This document shows, one piece after another, positions 39,944 to 48,553 of a stretch of DNA of 64,000 nt (positions are counted from its first letter, which is position 1; the number at the start of each line of letters is the position of its first letter). Source of the DNA: DYIU01 sp038326775 (GTDB taxonomy: Bacteria; Actinomycetota; Geothermincolia; Fen-727; Anoxymicrobiaceae); NCBI GenBank assembly GCA_038326775.1, contig JBBQKJ010000001.1, positions 62,001 through 126,000 of the forward strand, written 5' to 3'. Under the pieces are notes generated by a model, which saw nothing but the letters and a program-made list of their open reading frames with translations, was not told the DNA's origin and did not search any database. The position numbers and the translations under genes are program-made.

Positions 39944-42619
39944 ATGAGCGTCATCACACAAACTCTTAATTCCGAGAGGCTTTATCGCGTCATCCACATC
40001 AGGACGGCAGACAATCCCAACGTGCATAGACCGATAGACTGTGTCCTGGATCCCAGGGTGAAGATCTGCCTGGAGAGAGCAGAACTGGTGACTGAGTCCT
40101 ACATGCGTACCGAGGGTGAACCCTGGATTATGCGCAGAGCCAAGGCGCTGGACCACCTGTTGCGCAACATGACGATTTACATACTGGAGGGAGAAGAGAT
40201 CGTCGGCAATTATTCCAGTTCACCGGACAGCCTGCCTACGCATCCGGAATTCTCCTACCGCTGGCTGGAGAAAGCCCTCGAGGATGAGTTCAGGCACGCC
40301 CTGGACGAGGAGGGCAAGAGAAGGCTCAGGGAGATCAACAGATACTGGCAGGACGACAGCGTTGAGAGCAGGTTCCTTGAGGCTGCGCTGTCCTTTCCTG
40401 AGGAACTCAAGCCTTTTACCGGCTGGACGGGTGCGGTCGGAGCGGCCTGGGAATGGCCACTGGGTTGTATGGTACTCAACTACGAGCTTGCCTTCGAGGA
40501 AGGGCTGAACGGGATGCTGGCCGAGGTGCGCAGATACCGCTCCATGCTTTCTGCAAAAGACCCGGAATATAAGGAGAAGCAGGAATTCTACCAGGCGGCG
40601 GAGATCTGCGCCGAGGCTGTGATGGCTTTCGCCAGGCGTTTTGCCGCCCTGGCCGAGGAGAAGGCAACCGGGGCTGAGGGCGAGCAGAAACAAAGATATG
40701 AGCGGATTGCCCGTATCTGCTCACGCGTGCCCGATAACCCCCCGGAGAACTTCCATGAGGCCCTGCAGGCTTTCTGGTTCTACCACCTCATAACCAGCCA
40801 GATCGATTGGAATAGCGTAGGGCTGGGCCAGCGTTTCGATCAACTCTTCTGGCCCTACTACGAGAAGGACAAGTTTGAGGAGAGGATAACCTATGAAGGT
40901 GCGGTAGAACTCTTCGAGCACCTGTGGATAAAGCTGGACGACCTTGGCCAGATCAACCCTTGGAAGCACGCTATGCTCCAGGTGGGAGGCACCAAGTTCC
41001 AGAGCGCCACCCTGGGCGGTGTTGACAGGTACGGCAACGACGCCACCAACGAACTCTCCTTCGCCATGATCGACGCCACCATGAACATCCGCACCCTGCA
41101 ACCCAGCCTCAGCCTGCGCTATCACGAAAACATCGACCCCCGCATCGTCGAAAAGGCGGTGGACTGCATCTCCACCGGTATCGGCATGCCGGCCATCTTC
41201 AACGATAAGCCGGTCATATCCTGGATGCTCAATGCCGCAATGGAACATCTCTATCCTGAGAGTGGAAAGATCTTCGGGGTGGCCTGTATGCCAGTCCTCA
41301 AGAAGGTGCACGACCAGGCAAAGAAGGCCATCTCATTTCTGCCCAAGTCCTGGGAGGAAGGCCTGGAGAGCTACTTCCACAACTGGCCCTACAAGCTTTG
41401 CACCGCAGGTGGCAGGGCAGGGGACGCCCTTCGCGGCATTACCAAGCACCTGGGCATCTTCGACGCCGACGAGGTCCTCTACTTCGCTCGCAATTGGTCC
41501 AACACCGCCTGCGTGGGGCCGGGATTTACCGGCATGGCCGCTGTCCAGGGTAGCCTCGCCACTATTATCTGCGCCGCCGTCTTCAACTACGCCAAGTGCC
41601 TGGAATACGTCCTTTATCAAGGCGTGGAACCGACTACCGGTGAACAGCTGGGAGCGCGGACCCTCGACCCGCGTACCCTCAAAACCTATGACGAGTTCCT
41701 GGACGCCTTCCTGGCGCAGGTGAAGTACGCCCTGGAGCAGATCGCCAAGGTCTACGAGATAAGCGAGAAGCTCTTCGAGGAGATGATGCCACGCCCCCTG
41801 CCTTCCATGCTGGTAGGAAGAAAGAGTTCCATCATACGCGGCAAGGACGCCACCCGTAAGGGCGACCTCGGCTACAGCGAGGTCTTCCTGGCCGGCTCCG
41901 TGAACACGGCCGATTCCCTGGCGGTGATCAAGAGACTGGTCTATGAGGAGAAGACGGTGACCATGAGTGAGATCATCGAGGCCTCCAGGTCCGACTGGGC
42001 GGGGAATGAGGACCTGCGCCGCAAGTGCCTGGCGGTACCCAAGTTCGGCAACGACGACGACTACGTGGACCTCGTCCTGGAGGAAATGTACCGCAAGACC
42101 GTTAAGGTGTTCAAGGGGGTGAAGGACCACTTCGGAAATCACTTAGTGCCGGAAGCCACCATGGCGGGAGGCTATTTCGCTATCGGCGTCTCCACCGGAG
42201 CCACGCCCGACGGCCGCCGGGCGCGCGAAACCCTCTCGGACGGTCAGCTCTCGCCCATGCACGGCCGTGACGTGAAGGGACCCACGGCGGTGCTAAAGTC
42301 CTGTTCGAAGGTGGATCCCACGCGCTGCGGCAACCAACTGGTCAACCAGAAGTTCCTGCCCTCTGCACTCAAAGGCGAGAACAAGAAGCTGTTCGCCGAT
42401 TACCTCAAGACCTGGTCCGAGTTCGGCAACTGGCACATCCAGTTCAACTGCATCGACGTGGATACATTGCGAGAAGCACAGGCGCATCCCGAGAGCCACG
42501 GGAACCTCATCGTACGCGTGGCCGGATACAGCGCTTTCTTCACCGAGCTCAATCCCGAGATACAAGCGGATATCATCAGGCGTTCAGATCAGGATCTGGG
42601 CAAGTCCAGACGCTGTTGA
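39944..42619 (+). CDS. glycyl radical enzyme 3
   Basis: 891 residues from ATG 39944, behind AAGGGGG. Radical Gly861 lies in RVAGYSAFF, and thiyl Cys523 in NTACVGPGF. It matches enzyme 1 almost everywhere, with a three-residue insertion near residue 148 (AALSFPEELKPF) and scattered changes, so the two come from a recent duplication flanking the diverged second copy. The N-terminus TQTLNSERLYRVIHI is shared with enzyme 1. Activation depends on the next gene product. The 75-nt gap before it could hold an extra ribosome loading region, but no promoter is clear. Confidence 0.88.
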   Translation: MSVITQTLNSERLYRVIHIRTADNPNVHRPIDCVLDPRVKICLERAELVTESYMRTEGEPWIMRRAKALDHLLRNMTIYILEGEEIVGNYSSSPDSLPTHPEFSYRWLEKALEDEFRHALDEEGKRRLREINRYWQDDSVESRFLEAALSFPEELKPFTGWTGAVGAAWEWPLGCMVLNYELAFEEGLNGMLAEVRRYRSMLSAKDPEYKEKQEFYQAAEICAEAVMAFARRFAALAEEKATGAEGEQKQRYERIARICSRVPDNPPENFHEALQAFWFYHLITSQIDWNSVGLGQRFDQLFWPYYEKDKFEERITYEGAVELFEHLWIKLDDLGQINPWKHAMLQVGGTKFQSATLGGVDRYGNDATNELSFAMIDATMNIRTLQPSLSLRYHENIDPRIVEKAVDCISTGIGMPAIFNDKPVISWMLNAAMEHLYPESGKIFGVACMPVLKKVHDQAKKAISFLPKSWEEGLESYFHNWPYKLCTAGGRAGDALRGITKHLGIFDADEVLYFARNWSNTACVGPGFTGMAAVQGSLATIICAAVFNYAKCLEYVLYQGVEPTTGEQLGARTLDPRTLKTYDEFLDAFLAQVKYALEQIAKVYEISEKLFEEMMPRPLPSMLVGRKSSIIRGKDATRKGDLGYSEVFLAGSVNTADSLAVIKRLVYEEKTVTMSEIIEASRSDWAGNEDLRRKCLAVPKFGNDDDYVDLVLEEMYRKTVKVFKGVKDHFGNHLVPEATMAGGYFAIGVSTGATPDGRRARETLSDGQLSPMHGRDVKGPTAVLKSCSKVDPTRCGNQLVNQKFLPSALKGENKKLFADYLKTWSEFGNWHIQFNCIDVDTLREAQAHPESHGNLIVRVAGYSAFFTELNPEIQADIIRRSDQDLGKSRRC

Positions 42620-42635
42620 AGGAGCTTTCCGACAC

Positions 42636-43664
42636 ATGGCTCTTGATAGAATCAATTCCTGGAAGAAAAAAGCGGTCGCGTTAGCCAGGAATTCTGGCGG
42701 GGGGCGGCTGAACATGGACCTCGATATTCAGGGGCTGGTCTTCAATATCCAAAAATTCAGCATCGACGACGGCCCGGGAATCCGGACCACCGTCTTCATG
42801 AAGGGATGTCCCTTCAGATGCCCGTGGTGTTCCAACCCAGAGTCCATCAACCCCTATCCCGAGGTCATCACGAAATTCGACGCTCTCTGCAAAGACTGCG
42901 GTCGCTGCCAGGATTCCTGCGAGATTGGGGCTATTAAGGTGATCGAGAGCCTGCTACCCGGAGACGACCGGCCGCGGGAGCGCACCCGCGACCTCGACCG
43001 CCATCTGTGCAACAGATGTATGAAATGCGTGGAAGCCTGCCCGACCGGCGCCTTGAGTAGCGTGGGAGAGGCCAAGACTGTAAGGGAAGTTCTCGAGGTT
43101 GTGGAACAGGACCGCCCGTTCTACGAAAACAGCGGTGGGGGAGTGACCCTTTCTGGCGGAGAGCCTCTCATGCAGCCCGATTTCGCTCTGGCGCTGCTGA
43201 GGGAAAGCAAGAGGAGGGGTCTTCATACGGCCCTGGACACATGCGGTCAAGCGCCAACCGATTCCCTGGAGGCCCTGCTGCCCTTCCTGGACCTGGTCCT
43301 CTACGACGTAAAACACACTGACCCCACAGCCCACGAGAAGGCGGTGGGCTCGGATAACCTGACCATTCTCGAGAACCTGCGATTCCTCAGCGGCAAGGTC
43401 GCCATCTGGCTCCGCGTTCCGTTGATACCCGGCTTCAACGATGACCTCGAGACCCTGCGGGATATCGTGGAGCTGGCCGGGGAAGTCTGCATCGAAAGAT
43501 TGTTTTTCCTGCCCTACCACCGATGGGGATCTGGCAAATATCCCGGTTTGGGAAGGGAGTACGAGCTCGCGAATACAGGCGAGATCTCGGCGAACAAGCT
43601 GGAAACGGTGAAGGAGCTTTGTGGCTCATCGGGAATCGCCGCCTGCGAGATCGCCAGCGAATGA
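42636..43664 (+). CDS. glycyl-radical-enzyme activating enzyme (radical SAM)
   Basis: 342 residues from ATG 42636, 11 nt after AAGGAG; ATG 42714 is an alternative that removes a 26-residue basic leader. The radical SAM motif is KGCPFRCPWCSNPES with Cys58, Cys62 and Cys65. The preceding NIQKFSIDDGPGIRTTVF is typical of the family. An inserted ferredoxin domain has two cluster motifs (LCKDCGRCQDSC and LCNRCMKCVEAC), as in activators of non-PFL glycyl radical enzymes. GGGVTLSGGEPL contacts SAM. It abstracts the glycine hydrogen of its partners using SAM and a reduced cluster. One activator serves three enzymes here. Confidence 0.93.
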   Translation: MALDRINSWKKKAVALARNSGGGRLNMDLDIQGLVFNIQKFSIDDGPGIRTTVFMKGCPFRCPWCSNPESINPYPEVITKFDALCKDCGRCQDSCEIGAIKVIESLLPGDDRPRERTRDLDRHLCNRCMKCVEACPTGALSSVGEAKTVREVLEVVEQDRPFYENSGGGVTLSGGEPLMQPDFALALLRESKRRGLHTALDTCGQAPTDSLEALLPFLDLVLYDVKHTDPTAHEKAVGSDNLTILENLRFLSGKVAIWLRVPLIPGFNDDLETLRDIVELAGEVCIERLFFLPYHRWGSGKYPGLGREYELANTGEISANKLETVKELCGSSGIAACEIASE

Positions 43665-43695
43665 TTCTGCCGAAATGGATAGAGGAGAGAGCCAG

Positions 43696-44271
43696 TTGGG
43701 TAAGAAAGAGGAGTTGATCGAGGAGATCCTCCAGGTGGAGTGGGAGATGTTCACTTCGGTCCGCGCCAGGGGAAGAAGTGCCCTCTGCCAGGAAGATCCC
43801 GATTCCTTCCGGATCATCAGAGCGGCCAACTTCATGACCTGGTCAGATGACACCCTTACCAGCTACCTGGACGATGTAAAGACGGCCGGGAGCCTGGGCA
43901 GGAACCTGATGACCGAGAAATACGCCCGCATGGAGGGCATCATCCCACCGCTCAACCCGGCGGTCCAACCGATTATTGACAAAATCGTAGAACAGGAATG
44001 CCTGTGGGCGGAGGATTTCTCGCGGAGCAACCCGAGCGCAAGATTAGCCCGTCCCATATATGCTCGCGACGAATCACCTGGCGTCGTCTCCTCCGAGACC
44101 TACTCCAGGGCAGAGCTGGAAACGTATTCCGCCCGCACCCTCGAACAGTACTACTCGGATGTCATGGGCATGTTGTCCGGGGGTGAGAACCGCATCGAGT
44201 TCGCGGTTCGCTACATGCGGGAGCTGGCATCGATTAGAAAGAGGAGCGGGCGTGTTCGGTTACGTTCCTGA
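43696..44271 (+). CDS. DUF4125-like protein
   Basis: 191 residues if it starts at TTG 43696, six nt after AGGAGAG; ATG 43675 is an in-frame alternative without a site. The sequence KKEELIEEILQVEWEMF, CQEDPDSFRIIRAANF, and LGRNLMTEKYARME resembles DUF4125, a helical family of unknown function found in anaerobes. No membrane segments or metal motifs are obvious; there is one Cys. Being 31 nt behind the activating enzyme suggests a part in glycyl-radical enzyme assembly, repair or substrate handling. It is the last gene of the operon, before the tetR promoter. Confidence 0.6.
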   Translation: MGKKEELIEEILQVEWEMFTSVRARGRSALCQEDPDSFRIIRAANFMTWSDDTLTSYLDDVKTAGSLGRNLMTEKYARMEGIIPPLNPAVQPIIDKIVEQECLWAEDFSRSNPSARLARPIYARDESPGVVSSETYSRAELETYSARTLEQYYSDVMGMLSGGENRIEFAVRYMRELASIRKRSGRVRLRS

Positions 44272-44352
44272 CGCAAAGACTTGAGAAAGTGCAAGCTGCG
44301 GAGGTCGAGCAGGATAAGCACCCTACCGGTGGTTGATTGTTTCTCCGGCCTG

Positions 44353-44382
44353 TTGACAGTTGCTGGAAACCATATTTACAAT
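44353..44382 (+). promoter_or_regulatory. tetR promoter
   Basis: TTGACA (44353-44358) and TACAAT (44377-44382) with an 18-nt spacer; the start should fall near 44389, just ahead of the palindrome at 44394-44417. This is the strongest promoter match seen before the long array to 57.8 kb. Confidence 0.7.
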
Positions 44383-44393
44383 GGCGCGCATAG

Positions 44394-44417
44394 GGAACAT
44401 ACATACATGTATGTTCC
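44394..44417. promoter_or_regulatory. 24-bp palindromic operator of the TetR regulator
   Basis: Two perfect 11-bp arms, GGAACATACAT and ATGTATGTTCC, flank a 2-nt centre. The site lies immediately downstream of the predicted transcript start and 14 nt before the tetR ATG at 44431, the usual place for autorepression. Ten bases of its left arm recur in the promoter of the glycyl-radical operon. Confidence 0.75.
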
Positions 44418-44430
44418 ATCCTCAACCTCA

Positions 44431-45183
44431 ATGCACGATTGGTTGAACATGAGTTCTGTCGAGAAGCGGGACCAGATTATCGCGGCCGGCGTCCGCGTAT
44501 TCCCGAAGCTCGGCTATCACGGGACGACCGTCGAGGACGTCATTCGCGAAGCCGGGGTCGCGCGGGCGACTTTCTACGCTTACTTCGCGGACAAGCGCGG
44601 GCTTTTCATCGAGATCGCCACGGGAAGAACCACACAGATCGTGCACATTCTCACTGTCGGTGTCGACTCGGTCATCGAACAATATGAAACCCTGGGGGCT
44701 GAAGCGCTCGACCAGGAAACGTTCCAGGCGCCTCTCTCCGACCTGGTGGAAGCCATATTCCGATTCGTGAGGAGTAACCGCGGGGTAACGAAGATCTTCT
44801 TCCACGACATGGTCGGCGCGGACAAAGAGTTCACCCGCATCTTCAACGACTACCAGGAGGCGCTGATCAACCAGATGGAGCGCTTGATGGAATACGGAGT
44901 CGGCCATGGGGTGCTCAAGAAGACCGACTGCAGGAAGGCCGCGGAGTTCATAATAAGCGGGCACATGCACCTGGCCAGGAGCTTCAGCGCCGGCACCGGC
45001 AGGTACGATGTCGAGGAGGTCGCGCGCCAGTTCATCGACTATCAGTTCAACGGTCTTATGGAGAGAAACGACCCCCCTTCAGCGGACGGCAAGAAGAAAA
45101 GCGCGGCGGCAGGGGCAGGAGCACGGGGCCAGGAGCGCCCAGGGGGCATCAACACCGGCGGAGCCCCGGAAACCCGCCGTTAG
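44431..45183 (+). CDS. TetR-family regulator
   Basis: 250 residues from ATG 44431 (ATG 44449 is possible; neither has a clear ribosome site). The N-terminal HTH reads KRDQIIAAGVRVFPKLGYH, TTVEDVIREAGVARATFYAY and FADKRGLFIEI, the standard TetR pattern. The ligand domain is helical. The last about 40 residues are a low-complexity tail rich in Lys, Ala and Gly. It is the first gene of the array encoding acyl-CoA dehydrogenase-like and reductase proteins and lies behind its own palindrome, so it probably represses that array and responds to an acyl-CoA or aromatic intermediate. Confidence 0.88.
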   Translation: MHDWLNMSSVEKRDQIIAAGVRVFPKLGYHGTTVEDVIREAGVARATFYAYFADKRGLFIEIATGRTTQIVHILTVGVDSVIEQYETLGAEALDQETFQAPLSDLVEAIFRFVRSNRGVTKIFFHDMVGADKEFTRIFNDYQEALINQMERLMEYGVGHGVLKKTDCRKAAEFIISGHMHLARSFSAGTGRYDVEEVARQFIDYQFNGLMERNDPPSADGKKKSAAAGAGARGQERPGGINTGGAPETRR

Positions 45184-45252
45184 AATAGAGAAGTAGAGAG
45201 TAGGCGTACCGGTTGGTCGAAGCGTCGATAAGAGAAGCCTTGAGGTGGTGCT

Positions 45253-46485
45253 ATGAGATACCAGGAATTGTTCCCCGTTCCGATCGAGTGGCTTCAGGAT
45301 TCTGACAGGTCGATGGTCGAGACGATCTCCTTATGGGCCGAGCAGGAGGTGAAGTCGAAGCGCCTCGAGCACAAGGAAGATTACGAAGGTCTCCTGCTGC
45401 CGGCGATGCGCAAGCTCTTTTTAGACATCGGCCTCCAGTCCATGATGCTCCCCGAGGAGCTGGGCGGCGGCGGGATAGACTCGCCGGATGCCGCTGTAAC
45501 GACTACCGCGGTCCTTGAGCAGGTCGCCGCGGCGGATTCAGGCATCGGGTTCCTGTTCGCCAACGCGCTCGCCCTGCAGTACGCCCTCGCGATATCGCCC
45601 AACAAGAGCGCCGAGCCCCTCAAGGAGGCGGCCCCGGTGTTCACCGGTGGCGACATCGCGCTCTGCTCGCTTGTGCTCCCCGCCTACGGCTCCGACACGA
45701 AAGAGCGCCCGCGCTATTACGGCCTGGACTACCCCGCCACGGCCGTGAAGACCGGCGCCGGTTGGGTCGTGAGCGGCGGACCGGCGCGCCCACAGTGCTG
45801 CGGCGCGACCGCGAGCATATTCGGGGTGGTCTGCGACCTGGGCGACGGTACTCCCGGGATGCTGATAGTCCCCGCCGGCGCGAAGGGCGTGAAGAAAGGC
45901 AAGCCGTTCAAGAAGACCGGCCTGGCCGCGAGCGTGAATGCCGACGTGACCTTCAAGGATGTCAAGGTGCCGGGAAGCGCCCTGGTGCTCGAGGGGATCG
46001 AAGCGCTGCGCGCTGTGCTCTCATGGTATTACATGGCCTGCGCCGCGGTGTGTGCGGGCTCGCTGCAGACGACTCACGAGATACTCCAGGAGTGGGGCGA
46101 CACCCGGGTCATAAAGGGCAAGGGCCAGGTGTTCAAGGAGAACCCGCTGGTCGCCTCCCTGATGGGTGAGATCGGTGGCAAGATGGGCACGAGCCGCCTG
46201 CTTACCTATAACCTGGCCAGGATGCTCTCGCGCCCCGATGTCTACGGGCCCGCCGGTGCGGGCAGCCTTCACGTGTCGGCTATCTCGGCTTTCAAGCAGG
46301 TGGGACGCATGGCCATGGAGGCCATGGACAACACGATGGAGCTCATGGCCTCCGCCGGGTACGCCACCGAGTGGAACCTCGAGCGATACTGGCGTGACGT
46401 CAAGACAGTGGAGACTTACGTGGTCCCCGAGACTGTCGCCCAGACCTGCATGGCCAGGCAGTACTTCAACCTCAAACAACTCTAA
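45253..46485 (+). CDS. acyl-CoA dehydrogenase-like protein, alpha type, copy B
   Basis: 410 residues, ATG 45253 behind GAGGTGG. It is a paralogue of 31093-32325 with the same landmarks: EDYEGLLLPAM, FKKTGLAASVNADVTF, LQEWGDTRVIKGKGQVFKENP, and MDNTMELMASAGYATEW. The classical catalytic Glu position reads Y-V-V-P in TVETYVVPETV, so a base elsewhere would be required, or the subunit is non-catalytic. The next gene is a beta-type partner, giving the same alpha-beta order as module A. It lies 69 nt after tetR without an obvious promoter, so read-through from the tetR promoter is expected. Confidence 0.77.
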   Translation: MRYQELFPVPIEWLQDSDRSMVETISLWAEQEVKSKRLEHKEDYEGLLLPAMRKLFLDIGLQSMMLPEELGGGGIDSPDAAVTTTAVLEQVAAADSGIGFLFANALALQYALAISPNKSAEPLKEAAPVFTGGDIALCSLVLPAYGSDTKERPRYYGLDYPATAVKTGAGWVVSGGPARPQCCGATASIFGVVCDLGDGTPGMLIVPAGAKGVKKGKPFKKTGLAASVNADVTFKDVKVPGSALVLEGIEALRAVLSWYYMACAAVCAGSLQTTHEILQEWGDTRVIKGKGQVFKENPLVASLMGEIGGKMGTSRLLTYNLARMLSRPDVYGPAGAGSLHVSAISAFKQVGRMAMEAMDNTMELMASAGYATEWNLERYWRDVKTVETYVVPETVAQTCMARQYFNLKQL

Positions 46486-46539
46486 AGCCGGGACCGACCG
46501 CCGGGCTTTGCTCGGACGGCTCTCTAGCAGGAGGAGCGA

Positions 46540-47805
46540 ATGCGGACAATAGATGACTTTACCAGGCCCCTCGAGTACCTGAGCCCGCTCGACCGTTACC
46601 TCGGAGAGATAGGCCGCAAATGGGCGGACACCGAGGTGATACCCATCAGGCGCGATTTCGACGAGGACTGGGAGCACCACAAGTTGATCGAGCCGTGCTT
46701 CAGGTCTCTCCAGGCAGAGATCGGCTTCCAGCGAATGCTGTTCCCGGAGGACCTCGGGGGCTGGGGCCTCGGCCATTCCGGGTACATGGGCACGGGCGCG
46801 GCCCGTCTTTTCGAGGAAGTCGCGAGGGCCGACTCGGGCATGGCCGTCGCGTTCGGCGTCCTCTTCTGGCCGCTGGTGATGATATGCGTAGAGCCGCATG
46901 TCAACCGGCGCCTTTGCGAGGAGTTCGCGCCGATGTTCATGGAGTCCCGCCCGGTGTTCGCCGCAAACGCGATGACCGAACCCCAGGGTGGAGCGGATAT
47001 CGAGAACATGGAGATCGTCGGTGGCAGCACCATTCAGACGACCGCGGTCCTCGAAGGCGACGAGTGGGTGATAAACGGGCATAAGCTCTGGCCCACTAAC
47101 TCCGGCGGGGTGGCCGACCTTTTCGGGGTCGTATGCACCACCAACCCGGGCTCGAAAGACCCTGACGACTTAGCCTTCATATTCGTCCCCGCCAAGACCC
47201 CTGGCTGCACCCAGGGCGGGCCTTACGAGAAGGCGGGTATGGCCGCGGACAAGAACAGCGACATCTGGTTCGACAACGTGCGGGTGCCTTCCTGGTTCCG
47301 GGCCTGTGGCCCGGGCCTCGACGCATTGTACTTCAAGGAGGTCGTCTCGCTCGGCAACCTTGGCAGTCTGGCGTTCGTCAGCGGCGCCATGATGAACGTC
47401 TGGGAGATCTTAAGGGATTTCACAAGCGAGACTACGTTCCGGGGTAAGCCGCTGAAGGAGAACGACGACGTGGCGGGGGTGCTCGCCAACTTCGCGGGTG
47501 GCGTTGACATCATCAGGGTCCTCACTTATCAGTACGCGAGGATGCTCGACAGGCCGGACCTCTACGGGGACCGGTGGTCCGAAGAGATAGTCGCCAAGGG
47601 CAGGGCTTATAAGTATTTCGCCTGCGACAAGGCCGTCGAGGACCTCAAGAAGGTCATGAACCTGATGGGGGCGCACGGAAGCGACCGCGCGCACGACGTG
47701 GAGAAGCACTGGCGAGACATCAAGATAGTCCAGCTCTGGATGGGCGGCAAGCAGCTTTGCCAGATGGAGGTCGCCCGCTGGTTCTATGAATGCGAGACCC
47801 TGTGA
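46540..47805 (+). CDS. acyl-CoA dehydrogenase-like protein, beta type, copy B
   Basis: 421 residues, ATG 46540 behind GGAGGAG. It is the same length as and collinear with 32342-33607 (MRTIDDFTRPLEY at the start in both). AMTEPQGGADIENM is the FAD loop, YEKAGMAADKNSDIWFDNVRVP the mid-domain, and WMGGKQLCQMEVARWF the C-terminal part where Y-E-G-T would be expected. It likely forms a heteromer with the preceding protein and oxidises a CoA ester produced by the ring-reductase-like enzymes downstream. Confidence 0.8.
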   Translation: MRTIDDFTRPLEYLSPLDRYLGEIGRKWADTEVIPIRRDFDEDWEHHKLIEPCFRSLQAEIGFQRMLFPEDLGGWGLGHSGYMGTGAARLFEEVARADSGMAVAFGVLFWPLVMICVEPHVNRRLCEEFAPMFMESRPVFAANAMTEPQGGADIENMEIVGGSTIQTTAVLEGDEWVINGHKLWPTNSGGVADLFGVVCTTNPGSKDPDDLAFIFVPAKTPGCTQGGPYEKAGMAADKNSDIWFDNVRVPSWFRACGPGLDALYFKEVVSLGNLGSLAFVSGAMMNVWEILRDFTSETTFRGKPLKENDDVAGVLANFAGGVDIIRVLTYQYARMLDRPDLYGDRWSEEIVAKGRAYKYFACDKAVEDLKKVMNLMGAHGSDRAHDVEKHWRDIKIVQLWMGGKQLCQMEVARWFYECETL

Positions 47806-47848
47806 GTTCGCGAATGCCGGGTTGGAGACGATTCAAGGCGGTGAGGTG

Positions 47849-48553
47849 ATGGAAGAGACGTCGTTGCCGCGCAGAGGGCCGATCGAGGGCACCAGCAGGG
47901 TGGTCCGCGAGCTCCTGCGAACCCCGAGGTTCAAGAAAACGGTGAACATCCTCCTGAGCGAGCTGGACCCTGAGAACACCGGCTTGCTCGTGAAGACGCT
48001 GATGTGGGAAGACCCGGAGTTATTCCTGAGCCTGTTCGGTGCCACGCCCGATATCGCGAATGTCGCCATCAACGGGTTGCTCGAGCTGTCCCGCCAGCTG
48101 TCCAACTTCCCCCCCGGGCTTCTCGCGAGCTTCCTGTCCGTCCTGATGGAGGGGCTCGAGATGGAGAGCCTCGGCACGGCTGTCGGGAAGGTGCGGGATC
48201 TTCTGGTGGAAGTCCGCGACAGCGGAGGACAGCCGCTCGTAGATTCTCTTACAGACCTCCTCAGAAGGTTCGCCAGGGGGGCAACGGGCTTCACACCGGT
48301 TTCCGGCGCTCCCTCGGTATCGGCGGACAAGGTCGTGGACAGCGTCTTGCCAGTGCTCGCTTCGGCCGCCGCGAGATTCGGCGGGGAGGCCGCGCGCGAG
48401 GGTTCGGAGACGAGCGCCGCGGTCAAGAAGCTGGCGGACGGCGTGAGGGATATCGCCTCCAGGAACCCCGAGTTCATGAAATCGGTCGTAGCCCCGCTGG
48501 TGGAGGCAGGCAAAGCCGCGCTGGCCGGAACGGACGCAGGGGAGGGCTCCTGA
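47849..48553 (+). CDS. unidentified helical protein X1
   Basis: 234 residues from ATG 47849, with GAGGTG just upstream. It is all-helical by appearance, with no Cys, no metal motif and no signal peptide. Residues about 15-95 (RVVRELLRTPRFKKTVNILL, DPENTGLLVKTLMWEDPEL, LELSRQLSNFPPGLLASFL) align well with residues 25-105 of the next protein, so the two are paralogues. The remaining part is a low-complexity Ala/Val/Gly-rich region. Its place between acyl-CoA dehydrogenases and the reductase set suggests a scaffold, membrane-peripheral or chaperone role, but no family is recognised. The stop overlaps the next start. Confidence 0.7.
   Translation: MEETSLPRRGPIEGTSRVVRELLRTPRFKKTVNILLSELDPENTGLLVKTLMWEDPELFLSLFGATPDIANVAINGLLELSRQLSNFPPGLLASFLSVLMEGLEMESLGTAVGKVRDLLVEVRDSGGQPLVDSLTDLLRRFARGATGFTPVSGAPSVSADKVVDSVLPVLASAAARFGGEAAREGSETSAAVKKLADGVRDIASRNPEFMKSVVAPLVEAGKAALAGTDAGEGS

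Noticed and set aside
38819..40156. 445-codon minus-strand frame over the glycyl radical enzyme genes
   Set aside because: Composition mirrors the coding strand of enzymes 2 and 3; no start signal or protein family.
34524..42619. Naming the radical enzymes benzylsuccinate or alkylsuccinate synthase
   Set aside because: No small BssB/BssC-like subunits are present, and the sequence alone does not show the fumarate-adding subclass.
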